From Oceanobacillus polygoni (GTDB taxonomy: Bacteria; Bacillota; Bacilli; Bacillales; Amphibacillaceae), in assembly GCF_008304605.1 (NCBI RefSeq), contig NZ_PIJY01000045.1:236511-300510 (forward strand): a DNA stretch of 64,000 nt, in the 5' to 3' direction. Below the pieces are notes generated by a model. The model did not search any database, was not told the DNA's origin, and worked only from the letters and a program-made list of their open reading frames with translations. A program made the translations under genes and the position numbers. Each line of letters begins with the position of its first letter. Positions within the stretch are counted from its first letter, which is position 1. Below, piece after piece: positions 46,848 to 54,780 of the stretch.

Positions 46848-47201
46848 ATGGGGCTTCATTCAATATTTGATGTAAAGGGTGACGTCTTAATTGTGAGACT
46901 ATCCGGTGAATTGGATCATCATGAAGCAGAATTGTTACGTGATAAGTGGAAAGATATGTTATATGAAAATCCAGTTAAGCATATCATACTCAACCTGGAA
47001 GAAGTGACGTTTATGGATAGTTCTGGGCTTGGTGTCGTACTTGGACGATATAAAGAGGTTATTCAATTAGGTGGAGAAATGGTTGTATGTTCCATATCTC
47101 CACCGGTGAAGCGATTATTTGAAATGTCAGGGCTGTTTAAAATTGTCAGACTTGAGGAGAACGAAGAATTTGCATTAGCAACACTGGGGGTGGCTTCATG
47201 A
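46848..47201 (+). CDS. spoIIAA: Anti-sigma-F factor antagonist
   Basis: 117-aa STAS-domain protein. When unphosphorylated it pulls SpoIIAB off sigma-F to start forespore transcription. The phosphorylation site is Ser58 in [15 protein letters not shown], at the same residue number as in B. subtilis. The rest ([27 protein letters not shown]) is strongly conserved. ATG with AAGGAGG. Its last 4 bp overlap the spoIIAB start. Confidence 0.95.
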   Translation: MGLHSIFDVKGDVLIVRLSGELDHHEAELLRDKWKDMLYENPVKHIILNLEEVTFMDSSGLGVVLGRYKEVIQLGGEMVVCSISPPVKRLFEMSGLFKIVRLEENEEFALATLGVAS

Positions 47202-47638
47202 AAAACGTAATGAATTTGGAATTCTCAAGTGTCAGTGAGAATGAATCTTTTGCTCGAGTAACCGTAGCGTCCTTTATAGCGCAGCTTGACCCGACAATGG
47301 AAGAATTGACAGAAATTAAGACTGTCGTTTCTGAAGCTGTAACGAATGCGATTATCCATGGCTATAATGGAGAAGCACATCATAAAGTTTATATTACATG
47401 TACATTGAATGACGAAGAAATTGAATTAACGATTAAGGATCACGGAATTGGAATTACAAATGTAACGGAAGCCTTAGAGCCGCTATATACATCTAAACCA
47501 GAAATGGAAAGATCGGGAATGGGTTTTACAATCATGGAAAATTTTATGGATTCTGTTGAGGTCATTTCAACCCCGGAAAAGGGAACTGCAGTATATATGA
47601 CAAAGCAGCTATCAAAGACCAAAACAGTGTATAACTGA
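47198..47638 (+). CDS. spoIIAB: Anti-sigma-F factor / SpoIIAA kinase
   Basis: 146-aa GHKL kinase that binds sigma-F and phosphorylates SpoIIAA. The N box is [14 protein letters not shown] (about 46-59), the G1 box KDHGIGI and the G2 box [11 protein letters not shown]. It overlaps spoIIAA by 4 bp (ATGA), ensuring matched amounts, and precedes sigF by 10 nt. Confidence 0.95.
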   Translation: MKNVMNLEFSSVSENESFARVTVASFIAQLDPTMEELTEIKTVVSEAVTNAIIHGYNGEAHHKVYITCTLNDEEIELTIKDHGIGITNVTEALEPLYTSKPEMERSGMGFTIMENFMDSVEVISTPEKGTAVYMTKQLSKTKTVYN

Positions 47639-47648
47639 GGGTGATGCC

Positions 47649-48407
47649 ATGAATGTAAATGTTAAAAACACCCGCCAAAAGGAACAGCTGTCAGATGAAA
47701 AAGTGAAAGAATATATCTTAAAGAGCCAACAAGGCGATAAAGAGGCACGAGATCTACTTGTAGAAAGAAATATTCGTCTTGTGTGGTCGGTTGTCCAACG
47801 GTTTATTAATAGAGGCTATGATCCAGATGATTTGTTCCAGATTGGCAGCATTGGGCTGATTAAAGCAATCGATAAATTTGATTTATCCTATGATGTCCGA
47901 TTTTCTACGTATGCAGTTCCAATGATAATTGGAGAAATACAGCGGTTCATTAGAGATGATGGGAGCGTCAAGGTAAGTCGCTCACTGAAGGAGACAGGTA
48001 ATAAAATTCGTCGAAAACGGGACGAACTAACGAAACAATTAGGCAGATCACCAACAGTGAAAGAAATTGCCGACGCACTGGAAATTTCATCAGAAGAAGT
48101 TGTACACGCACAGGAAGCTGCGAAATCACCACATTCCATATATGAAACCGTTTTTGAAAATGATGGTGACCCGATTACACTTTTGGATCAAATTGCAGAC
48201 CAGGATACCAAATGGTTCGATAAACTCACATTACAAGAAGCCATTCAGAATTTAAGTGAACGAGAACGATTAATTGTTTACTTGCGCTATTATAAAGACC
48301 AAACACAAACAGAAGTAGCGGAAAGGCTAGGAATTTCTCAAGTTCAAGTATCTAGGCTTGAGAAGAAGATTCTAGAGGATATGAAGAAAAATATGGATTC
48401 GTCCTAA
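47649..48407 (+). CDS. sigF: RNA polymerase sigma-F factor
   Basis: 252-aa sigma factor of the sigma-70 group that starts forespore-specific transcription. Region 2 is seen in NIRLVWSVVQRFINRG and DDLFQIGSIGLIKAIDKFD, region 3 in GRSPTVKEIADAL and the region 4.2 helix-turn-helix in TQTEVAERLGISQVQVSRL. It follows spoIIAB in the standard three-gene operon. A terminator follows. Confidence 0.95.
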   Translation: MNVNVKNTRQKEQLSDEKVKEYILKSQQGDKEARDLLVERNIRLVWSVVQRFINRGYDPDDLFQIGSIGLIKAIDKFDLSYDVRFSTYAVPMIIGEIQRFIRDDGSVKVSRSLKETGNKIRRKRDELTKQLGRSPTVKEIADALEISSEEVVHAQEAAKSPHSIYETVFENDGDPITLLDQIADQDTKWFDKLTLQEAIQNLSERERLIVYLRYYKDQTQTEVAERLGISQVQVSRLEKKILEDMKKNMDSS

Positions 48408-48420
48408 GGAATCTTTTTTT

Positions 48421-48449
48421 AAAACATCACAATTTGTGGTGTTTTTTTG
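48421..48449 (+). terminator. Rho-independent terminator after sigF
   Basis: Stem AAAACATCAC / GTGGTGTTTT with loop AATTT, then TTT. It separates the spoIIA operon from spoVA. Confidence 0.88.
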
Positions 48450-48460
48450 TGCGATTTTTA

Positions 48461-48593
48461 TATAAACTTCGCACTAACCTAATTGCTTAGTATGAGCAAC
48501 TATTGCCGTCCGGGATCGCTTCGGGCGGATGCTTTCCGTAGCGGGGTATACGCACGCTTAATCCATAATTGCAGTAGTTCGCAGTTTCTTTCA
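48461..48593 (-). repeat. Type A intergenic repeat, copy 4 (short, inverted)
   Basis: About 133 bp. The core GCCGTCCGGGATCGCTTCGG, then GCGGATGCTTTCCG, is the reverse complement of copy 1 (GGAAAGCATCCGCCCGAAGC and onward). The ends are AACTTCGCACTAA and TTCGCAGTTTCTTTCA. It begins 12 nt after the sigF terminator. The rest of the gap (48594-48742) holds an AT-rich region with no firm promoter. Confidence 0.8.
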
Positions 48594-48742
48594 AAATCGA
48601 ACTTAGATATTAAGGTGAATTTAAATCAAGACATTCAAATCAAAATCAAATTGATAAAAGGTTTTCGCACATTTATATGATAAATTTCTTACAACTGACC
48701 AATACTAAGTGAAACAGCTTAAATGGAAAGGAAGTTATTCCA

Positions 48743-49360
48743 TTGGCAGAAGTTATTTATCTTCGAATGAAAAAAACAGTTGATTTAACTACACTTAGAC
48801 AGCTTCTACTTAAGGATATCGCTTTTATATCTGCTGCGAATATCCATAAGTATAAGTTGGAAAATACTCCTATTTATAGAGTTACAAAAAAAGATAAGAA
48901 CATTGTTATTATCGATAGCTTCTTAATCATTGATCATTTAATAAATGAATACGAAGGATTAGAAATTCAAACCTCTGGACCGGAACAAACAATTGTACGT
49001 ATTAACACAGAAAAAAAACGCTTAAACATATGGGTCGCATCATTTGTATGGCTCCTACTTTTCATTGGTACAGCGATGACTATTATGAACTTCCACTATG
49101 ATGTCAGTATGCAGGAAGTTCAACAACATCTTCACTTCCTTCTGACGGGTGAAGAAAATGAATTTCCATTATGGATACAAATTCCGTACTCCTTTGGTTT
49201 AGGAATTGGAACATTATTATTTTTTAATCATTGGTTTAATCGGAGGTTTAATGAAGAGCCTAGCCCGCTTGAAGTAGAGATATATAATTATCAACAGGAC
49301 CTTAATCATTACTTAAATCATCATGAAAACAAGCTAAATGATACAGAACCTTTTCGTTAA
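48743..49360 (+). CDS. spoVAA: Stage V sporulation protein AA
   Basis: 205-aa protein of the spore dipicolinic-acid channel group. It has an N-terminal soluble region (about 1-95) and two membrane segments (about 98-116 and 150-168). The motif MAEVIYLRMKKTVDL and the WVASFVWLLLFIGTAMTIMNFH helix are typical. Start TTG at 48743 behind AAGGAAG. A sigma-G promoter is expected, but only a poor candidate (ATACTA near 48702) is seen. The next gene overlaps its end by 23 bp. Confidence 0.9.
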   Translation: MAEVIYLRMKKTVDLTTLRQLLLKDIAFISAANIHKYKLENTPIYRVTKKDKNIVIIDSFLIIDHLINEYEGLEIQTSGPEQTIVRINTEKKRLNIWVASFVWLLLFIGTAMTIMNFHYDVSMQEVQQHLHFLLTGEENEFPLWIQIPYSFGLGIGTLLFFNHWFNRRFNEEPSPLEVEIYNYQQDLNHYLNHHENKLNDTEPFR

Positions 49361-49766
49361 TTTCCTGCAAATACTCATTGGTTTTAGTGGGGGTCTTGCT
49401 GTTGGGGCTGGCTTTGTCGCATTTATAACAGTGCTTGGGATCATCCCAAGACTTATTCAATTAAGTAAAACAGAAAAACTAATAAAGGTATACAGTGCAA
49501 GTGTCATCTTGGGGCTTATGATGGGAACCTATTTTTCGTTTGCAGATATTAATTTGCATCAGCCTGTTTTGGTGCTTTTATTCTGGGGACTTCTTCATGG
49601 TATTTTCAATGGGATGCTTGCAGCAGCACTAACGGAGGTATTGAATGTTTTTCCGATATTATCCCGTAGAATTCGTTTGGACCATTATTTATTATTTCTA
49701 TTGATGGCTATTGTATTTGGAAAGATTTTTGGATCCTTATTCCAGTGGACCTATTTTGTTAAATAA
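49338..49766 (+). CDS. spoVAB: Stage V sporulation protein AB
   Basis: 142-aa membrane protein with about four hydrophobic segments (GFSGGLAVGAGFVAFITVLGI near the start). It is the second member of the spoVA operon and acts in dipicolinic acid movement and germination. Its start overlaps the 3' end of spoVAA by 23 bp in another frame. In B. subtilis spoVAC, spoVAD, spoVAEb and spoVAEa come next; here spoVAF follows after 13 nt. Confidence 0.88.
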   Translation: MIQNLFVNFLQILIGFSGGLAVGAGFVAFITVLGIIPRLIQLSKTEKLIKVYSASVILGLMMGTYFSFADINLHQPVLVLLFWGLLHGIFNGMLAAALTEVLNVFPILSRRIRLDHYLLFLLMAIVFGKIFGSLFQWTYFVK

Positions 49767-49779
49767 GAGGTGGAGTAAT

Positions 49780-51258
49780 TTGGGAAATAAAACTTCTATG
49801 AAAAAAATATCACCAAAAATTGAAGAAAATAAAGCCTATATGGAAGATAGACTAGGAATGGGGCGCTCTTTTGATGTAGGATTTAGAGAATTAATTATCC
49901 TAAAGCGTAAAATCCATATTTATTATGTGACTGGATTATGTGATACGTCTGTTATACAAGAGATGTTGAAAAAACTCGTCGAAATCAATGATGTTGAAAC
50001 AAATTACAAAAAATTACCAGAAATTATTGGAAATCGTATCGTACATCAGCAAGTTGATCCTGTAAAAACAATGGATGAAGCTGCAGATCAAGTCTTATCA
50101 GGTTTAATTACTGTTTTTATCGATGGAGAACAATTCGCGTTTGTTGTTGATGTTAGAAACTATCCGGGTAGAAGTCCAGAGGAGCCTGATACAGAGAAAG
50201 TTATTCGAGGCTCGAGAGATGGATTTACCGAGAATATTATTGAAAATACTGCCCTTACTCGAAGAAGATTGCGTGATGAAAGAATTCGGAATGAAATGCT
50301 AAAAGTTGGCGAGCGCTCTAAAACAGATGTATGTATTACTTACTTACAAGATATTGCGGATGATGATTTGATTGATTTAGTAAAAGAGAAAATCGACGCA
50401 ATTGATATTGATGGTATAACGATGGCAGAAAAAACAGTTGAAGAGTTTATTATTGGTCAAAATTGGAACGTATTCCCACTTGTTCGATACACGGAAAGAC
50501 CTGATGTAGCTGCGAGTCATTTACTCGAAGGACACATTCTAATTTTTGTAGATACGTCTCCAAGTGCGATTATCCTTCCTACTACTTTTTTCCATCATTT
50601 ACAACATGCGGAAGAGTATAGGCAAGCTCCTGCAATTGGTACATTCATACGTTTCATTCGTTTCTTAGCTGTGTTTGCTTCTATGTTCCTATTACCGGTT
50701 TGGTTATTATTTGTGACTGACCCGAGCCTACTACCAAAGGAATTATCATTTATTGGTCCGAATGAGGAAGGAAACATACCAATAATGATACAGATTATTC
50801 TCGCATACATCGGGATCGAATTTCTCCGAATGGCGGCAATTCATACACCAACACCATTATCAACTGCGATGGGGTTAATTGCTGCTGTATTAATCGGTCA
50901 GATCGCAATTGATGTTGGTTTATTTACTCCAGAAGTGATTCTTTATGTGTCCGTTAGTGCAATTGGTGCTTATGTTACGCCAAGCTATGAGCTAAGTGTT
51001 GCCAATAAAATAATGAATTTATTTCTCGTTCTTCTTGTTGGCTGTTTCGCACTGCCAGGATTTGTGATAGGGCTTGTAGCAAATATACTATTTTTAGCAA
51101 ATATCAAGTCACTCCGAACACCATATTTATGGCCATTATTGCCGTTTAATGCAAAGGCAATGTCTCACATACTTTTAAGAAAGCCTGTTCCAGATATGTT
51201 TACGCGACCAAGTATTGTTCATCCGAAGAATAATTACAGACGTGGCAAAAAGAACTAA
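49780..51258 (+). CDS. spoVAF: Stage V sporulation protein AF (GerA-family)
   Basis: 492 aa, the same length as B. subtilis SpoVAF, and related to germinant receptor A subunits. A cytoplasmic N-terminal region (about 1-280, with GLCDTSVIQEMLKKLVEIND and RNYPGRSPEEPD) precedes four or five membrane helices (about 290-460). The frame is open from 49711, but the TTG at 49780 has AGAGGTGGAG upstream and gives the family length. It takes the place where spoVAC would be. Its stop codon lies inside the left arm of the terminator. Confidence 0.9.
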   Translation: MGNKTSMKKISPKIEENKAYMEDRLGMGRSFDVGFRELIILKRKIHIYYVTGLCDTSVIQEMLKKLVEINDVETNYKKLPEIIGNRIVHQQVDPVKTMDEAADQVLSGLITVFIDGEQFAFVVDVRNYPGRSPEEPDTEKVIRGSRDGFTENIIENTALTRRRLRDERIRNEMLKVGERSKTDVCITYLQDIADDDLIDLVKEKIDAIDIDGITMAEKTVEEFIIGQNWNVFPLVRYTERPDVAASHLLEGHILIFVDTSPSAIILPTTFFHHLQHAEEYRQAPAIGTFIRFIRFLAVFASMFLLPVWLLFVTDPSLLPKELSFIGPNEEGNIPIMIQIILAYIGIEFLRMAAIHTPTPLSTAMGLIAAVLIGQIAIDVGLFTPEVILYVSVSAIGAYVTPSYELSVANKIMNLFLVLLVGCFALPGFVIGLVANILFLANIKSLRTPYLWPLLPFNAKAMSHILLRKPVPDMFTRPSIVHPKNNYRRGKKN

Positions 51259-51282
51259 CGATTAGTTTAGTTCTTTTTGTTA
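51247..51282 (+). terminator. Terminator overlapping the end of spoVAF
   Basis: Stem AAAAAGAACTAA / TTAGTTCTTTTT, perfectly paired. The left arm contains the last spoVAF codons and its TAA stop. Confidence 0.88.
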
Positions 51283-51355
51283 CTTGCGCATTTATGTTTC
51301 AATATGATAAAGTATTCCTATTATTTCATACATTAAAAGCGGGGGACTACATATT

Positions 51356-52663
51356 ATGATAATTAATCATCATCCGTTTCAAACGAACGAAAACGGACAT
51401 CTTGAGATTGGTGGAGTAGATACGATAACACTTGCTGAAAAATATGGTACACCACTTTATGTTTACGATGTTTCCATGATTCGTGAAAATGCAAGAAGCT
51501 TTGTCAATACATTTAAGGAATTAAATGTACAGGCAAAAGTTGCGTATGCTAGTAAAGCCTTTTCCTCAATTGCAATGCTGCAAATAGCAAAGCAAGAAGA
51601 TTTATGTCTGGATGTCATCTCTGAGGGAGAATTATATACAGCGTTACAAGCGGGATTCCCAACAGAACGAATACATATGCATGGGAACAATAAAAGCGCT
51701 GAAGAAATTGCAATGGCAATTGAACACAACATCGGCTGCATTGTTATTGATAACTTTCATGATATTAAGCTATTAGATGAACAGCTCAGCGCACAAAATA
51801 AGACAATGGACGTACTTATGCGTGTAACACCAGGGATAGAGCTGAAAACTCATGAGTACATTATGACGGGGAATGAGGATTCCAAATTTGGATTTAACCT
51901 ACAGAATGGTCATGCGGATCAGGCTTTTAAACAACTGTATAAGCATAAAACCATTCGACTTAAAGGACTACACTGTCATATTGGTTCACAGATTTTTGAA
52001 ACAGAAGGATTCCAAGTGGCTGTAGATATCTTATTTAATGAACTTGCTAAATGGAAAGCAGAATATGGCTATGTACCAGAGGTTCTAAATCTAGGAGGAG
52101 GCTTTGGGATTCGTTACACGAAAGCAGATCAGCCGTTAGGACATCAGGAATATGTAAAAGCGACAGTACAAGCTGTACAGAAACATTCGGAAGAGCTAGA
52201 AATACCAATGCCGGAAATTTGGATTGAACCTGGTAGATCCATTGTTGGCAATGCTGGAATTACTTTATATAGCATCGGAGCGATGAAAGATATTCCAGGA
52301 GTACGGGAATATGTCTCCGTAGATGGAGGAATGACAGATAATATCAGACCTGCATTATATCAAGCAAAATATGAAGCTATTATTGCTAATAAACCAATGG
52401 AAAGAACTACTAAGGAAGTTTCCATCGCTGGTAAAGCCTGTGAATCAGGTGATATGTTAATTTGGGATTTACCAGTTCCAGATGTAGAACCTGGTGATAT
52501 TCTAGCCGTTTTTTCTACAGGTGCTTATAGTTATTCAATGGCAAGTCATTACAATCGATTCCCGAATGCTGCAGTTGTGTTTGTTGAAGAAGGGATCGAT
52601 AAATTAGTCGTAAAACGGGAAACATATCAAGATGTTGTCAAAAATGACTTGTCCTATGAATAG
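51356..52663 (+). CDS. lysA: Diaminopimelate decarboxylase
   Basis: 435-aa PLP enzyme making lysine from meso-diaminopimelate. The PLP lysine is in VAYASKAFSS (about 61), the phosphate-binding GGGFGIRY and EPGRSIVGNAG segments are clear, and the catalytic cysteine and substrate residues are in KACESGDML. The ATG has GGGGGA upstream at rather long spacing. Only 73 nt separate it from the spoVAF terminator, so no lysine riboswitch fits. The location next to spoVA is conserved with B. subtilis. Confidence 0.93.
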   Translation: MIINHHPFQTNENGHLEIGGVDTITLAEKYGTPLYVYDVSMIRENARSFVNTFKELNVQAKVAYASKAFSSIAMLQIAKQEDLCLDVISEGELYTALQAGFPTERIHMHGNNKSAEEIAMAIEHNIGCIVIDNFHDIKLLDEQLSAQNKTMDVLMRVTPGIELKTHEYIMTGNEDSKFGFNLQNGHADQAFKQLYKHKTIRLKGLHCHIGSQIFETEGFQVAVDILFNELAKWKAEYGYVPEVLNLGGGFGIRYTKADQPLGHQEYVKATVQAVQKHSEELEIPMPEIWIEPGRSIVGNAGITLYSIGAMKDIPGVREYVSVDGGMTDNIRPALYQAKYEAIIANKPMERTTKEVSIAGKACESGDMLIWDLPVPDVEPGDILAVFSTGAYSYSMASHYNRFPNAAVVFVEEGIDKLVVKRETYQDVVKNDLSYE

Positions 52664-52746
52664 GCAGGTAGCTATTCTTTCCAATCCAACTAATTAATGA
52701 TAAAATAGTTTTGGATTTTACTAAATTAATGAGGAGATGTAATTAT

Positions 52747-53184
52747 ATGTCTAAAAAAGGATATTTTCTATTAGAAAATGGTAATAAAATCGAATTTGAA
52801 CTTTATCCAAATGAAGCGCCAAACACGGTTGCTAACTTTGAGAAACTTGCAAATGAGAATTTCTATGATGGCTTAACATTTCACCGTGTCATTCCAGGCT
52901 TTGTAAGTCAAGGCGGATGTCCAATAGGGAATGGTACTGGATCAGCTGGGTACACAATTAAATGTGAAACAGAAGGAAACCCACATACACATGTAGAAGG
53001 TTCACTATCGATGGCACATGCAGGCAAAGATACAGGAAGCAGCCAATTCTTTATTGTTCATGAGCCACAACCACATTTGAATGGGGTACATACTGTTTTT
53101 GGACAAGTAACATCAGGAATCGAACATGCCAAATCCATGCAAAATGGCGATGTAATGAAAGAAGTTCGAGTAATAAGCGAATAA
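52747..53184 (+). CDS. ppiB: Peptidyl-prolyl cis-trans isomerase, cyclophilin B
   Basis: 145-aa cytosolic cyclophilin that speeds proline isomerisation in folding. Active-site residues lie in [13 protein letters not shown] (Arg, Phe; about 44-56) and [17 protein letters not shown] (about 98-114). The frame is open from 52711, but ATG 52747 has a GAGGAG site and the family start MSKKGYF. It follows lysA as in B. subtilis. Confidence 0.92.
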   Translation: MSKKGYFLLENGNKIEFELYPNEAPNTVANFEKLANENFYDGLTFHRVIPGFVSQGGCPIGNGTGSAGYTIKCETEGNPHTHVEGSLSMAHAGKDTGSSQFFIVHEPQPHLNGVHTVFGQVTSGIEHAKSMQNGDVMKEVRVISE

Positions 53185-53215
53185 CGTTTAGAACACTATT
53201 TTCTAGGCAGCTTTC

Positions 53216-53665
53216 ATGAGTCTTTATTTATTTGCATGCCTTGTCTTGATTATTGCACCAATTTGCACGCTCATTCATGAGCTTGGTCATGCATGCGGTG
53301 CAAAATTGGTAAAAGCAGATCGGATAAAATTATATTTAGGTATAGGTAAAAGACAATGGACAGTCGCATTGTATGACCTTGAGCTAACATTTCGTTCCAT
53401 ATACTTCGTAGGCGGAGTTACGGAAAGCAAGAGGGACAGGCCTTATAAAAAATCAGAAATTATTTGGATTACATTTTTTGGCCCCATGTTTAATGGCGTG
53501 GCTGCAACGATTATTTATATCATTCATGAAGTGCATCCGAATAGCTTTTTACAACTACTTTTTTGGTTTAATGTATGGATGGCTGTTGTGAATATGATTC
53601 CTTTCAAATTCAAAGGGAAGCAAACAGATGGATTTACCATCTTCAATTCGATCAGCAGAAAATAA
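53216..53665 (+). CDS. Small M50 (site-2 protease) family membrane protein
   Basis: 149-aa integral membrane protein with the zinc motif HELGH at residues 21-25, in the first membrane helix, and the third ligand in QTDG near 137 (NMIPFKFKGKQTDG). This is a compact version of the intramembrane protease family; substrate unknown. The ATG at 53216 lacks a good ribosome site, and expression may depend on upstream ppiB translation 31 nt away. It is too short to be SpoIVFB with its CBS domain. Confidence 0.75.
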   Translation: MSLYLFACLVLIIAPICTLIHELGHACGAKLVKADRIKLYLGIGKRQWTVALYDLELTFRSIYFVGGVTESKRDRPYKKSEIIWITFFGPMFNGVAATIIYIIHEVHPNSFLQLLFWFNVWMAVVNMIPFKFKGKQTDGFTIFNSISRK

Positions 53666-53855
53666 TCTGTACCGCAATCGTATGATTTATGTGAAAATTG
53701 TCAATGCTTGAGAATGGAAATCTTTATCCAGTACGTATATTTGACAAACACGTTTAATAGTGCCATAAATATAATATAAGTATGTATAAAAACAGTTTTC
53801 CATGTTCACAGATCATTTCTTAAAGATCAAAAGGTTTTATTAATGAGGGGTAAAT

Positions 53856-54242
53856 ATGTTAATTCGTTATAAAAAAAATCATGAAAAGATTGCAATGGGT
53901 CTATTGTCTTTTATGCCTGATGAAAAGAAAGACGTTAAAAAATTGCAACAGACCATTAAAGAGTATGAATCCAATGATGACTGGCATCTTCATTTATGGA
54001 AAGAGGAAGATGATGTTTTAGGAGCAATTGGAATTAGGATTGAAAATGGTATTGATGCAATCGTTCAGCATGTTTCAGTTAATCCTTCTCACCGGAATGC
54101 TGGAATTGGTCAAAAGATGGTCAATGAAGTCAATCGTATTTATCAGAACAAATATGCTGTTAGTACGACGGATGAAATACAGGATTTTTATAATAAATGT
54201 ACATCAATAGAAGACAGCGCAGATGCTTCTGATACCCAATAA
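53856..54242 (+). CDS. ribT: RibT, GNAT-type acetyltransferase
   Basis: 128-aa GNAT protein. The acetyl-CoA loop is VNPSHRNAGIGQKMV (about 71-85) and the start MLIRYKKNHEKIAMGLLSFMP fits RibT. In B. subtilis ribT is the last gene of the riboflavin operon and its role is unclear; here it stands alone, with no rib genes and no FMN riboswitch in the leader. A TTGACA at 53740 could be its -35, but a matching -10 is weak. A strong terminator follows. Confidence 0.85.
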   Translation: MLIRYKKNHEKIAMGLLSFMPDEKKDVKKLQQTIKEYESNDDWHLHLWKEEDDVLGAIGIRIENGIDAIVQHVSVNPSHRNAGIGQKMVNEVNRIYQNKYAVSTTDEIQDFYNKCTSIEDSADASDTQ

Positions 54243-54284
54243 GAAAAACCAGCCCCCTTTCTATAAGGGCTGGTTTTTCTTTTA
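54242..54284. terminator. Strong terminator after ribT
   Basis: Stem AGAAAAACCAGCCC / GGGCTGGTTTTTCT, followed by T residues; symmetrical, so it may serve both strands. Confidence 0.9.
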
Positions 54285-54418
54285 AGCTACAATGTTTTTA
54301 TCTTACATGAACACTTAGCAAAGATTTGGTTCTGTTCTCATTTATGGATAACCGTACCGCATCCGTAGCCTTGGTAACTCCAGTGCTTTTCATGCTATAT
54401 AATTTTTCGGCTATCTAT

Positions 54419-54502
54419 TTAGAACCAAGCACAACCGACAATAATCAAGAGAATGAACAAAACTACAATTAACGCAAAGCCTCCACCATAACTGTGACTC
54501 AT
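54419..54502 (-). CDS. YjcZ-family sporulation peptide (27 aa)
   Basis: Encodes 27 residues, starting MSHSYGGGFALIVV and ending IIVGCAWF. The glycine stretch followed by one membrane helix identifies the YjcZ/YuzJ group of small sporulation membrane proteins. The ATG at 54502 has an AAGGAGG site 9 nt upstream, and a CATA-N3-TA mother-cell promoter lies about 60 nt before it. It is too short for usual gene finders and lies alone between ribT and scpA. Its function is unknown. Confidence 0.8.
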   Translation of the reverse strand: MSHSYGGGFALIVVLFILLIIVGCAWF

Positions 54503-54565
54503 AACGAACTTCCTCCTTTTTCTTCTTTCCAGAAATGTTTTGTGGTAACATTTATCTTACGCTAA

Positions 54566-54595
54566 TAGCTTATGATAAGAGAAAGCGTGTTGTAT
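54566..54595 (-). promoter_or_regulatory. Candidate sigma-K/E promoter of the YjcZ-type gene
   Basis: On the minus strand, CATAAGCTA (54574-54566) fits the sigma-K -10 CATA-N3-TA, with AC of the -35 17 nt upstream. The distance to the gene allows a leader of about 60 nt. Confidence 0.4.
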
Positions 54596-54780
54596 GGGCG
54601 CATATGCTAATCTTTAATAACTTTGCATCGGACAATAGCATAGGTGACTGCTGTGCGTACGTTTAATTATCAAATCAAATGATTTTAAGATTTTTATTGA
54701 TCGTAAAATAACGCTATGCTTCAAATTGGAAATAGTTAGGTCAAAAAGGCTTATTTTGTAAAGGAAAGGACGGAACCACC

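Noticed and set aside
48661-48742. Sigma-G promoter for spoVAA
   Set aside because: AATACTA near 48701 is close to the -10, but the -35 (TGATA) lacks one base and fits poorly; not firm enough to list.
51283-51355. Possible lysine riboswitch before lysA
   Set aside because: Only 73 nt separate the spoVAF terminator from the start codon, too short for an L-box, and no conserved elements are seen.
53666-53855. Possible FMN riboswitch before ribT
   Set aside because: None of the conserved RFN stems could be found; the region is AT-rich with only promoter-like hexamers.
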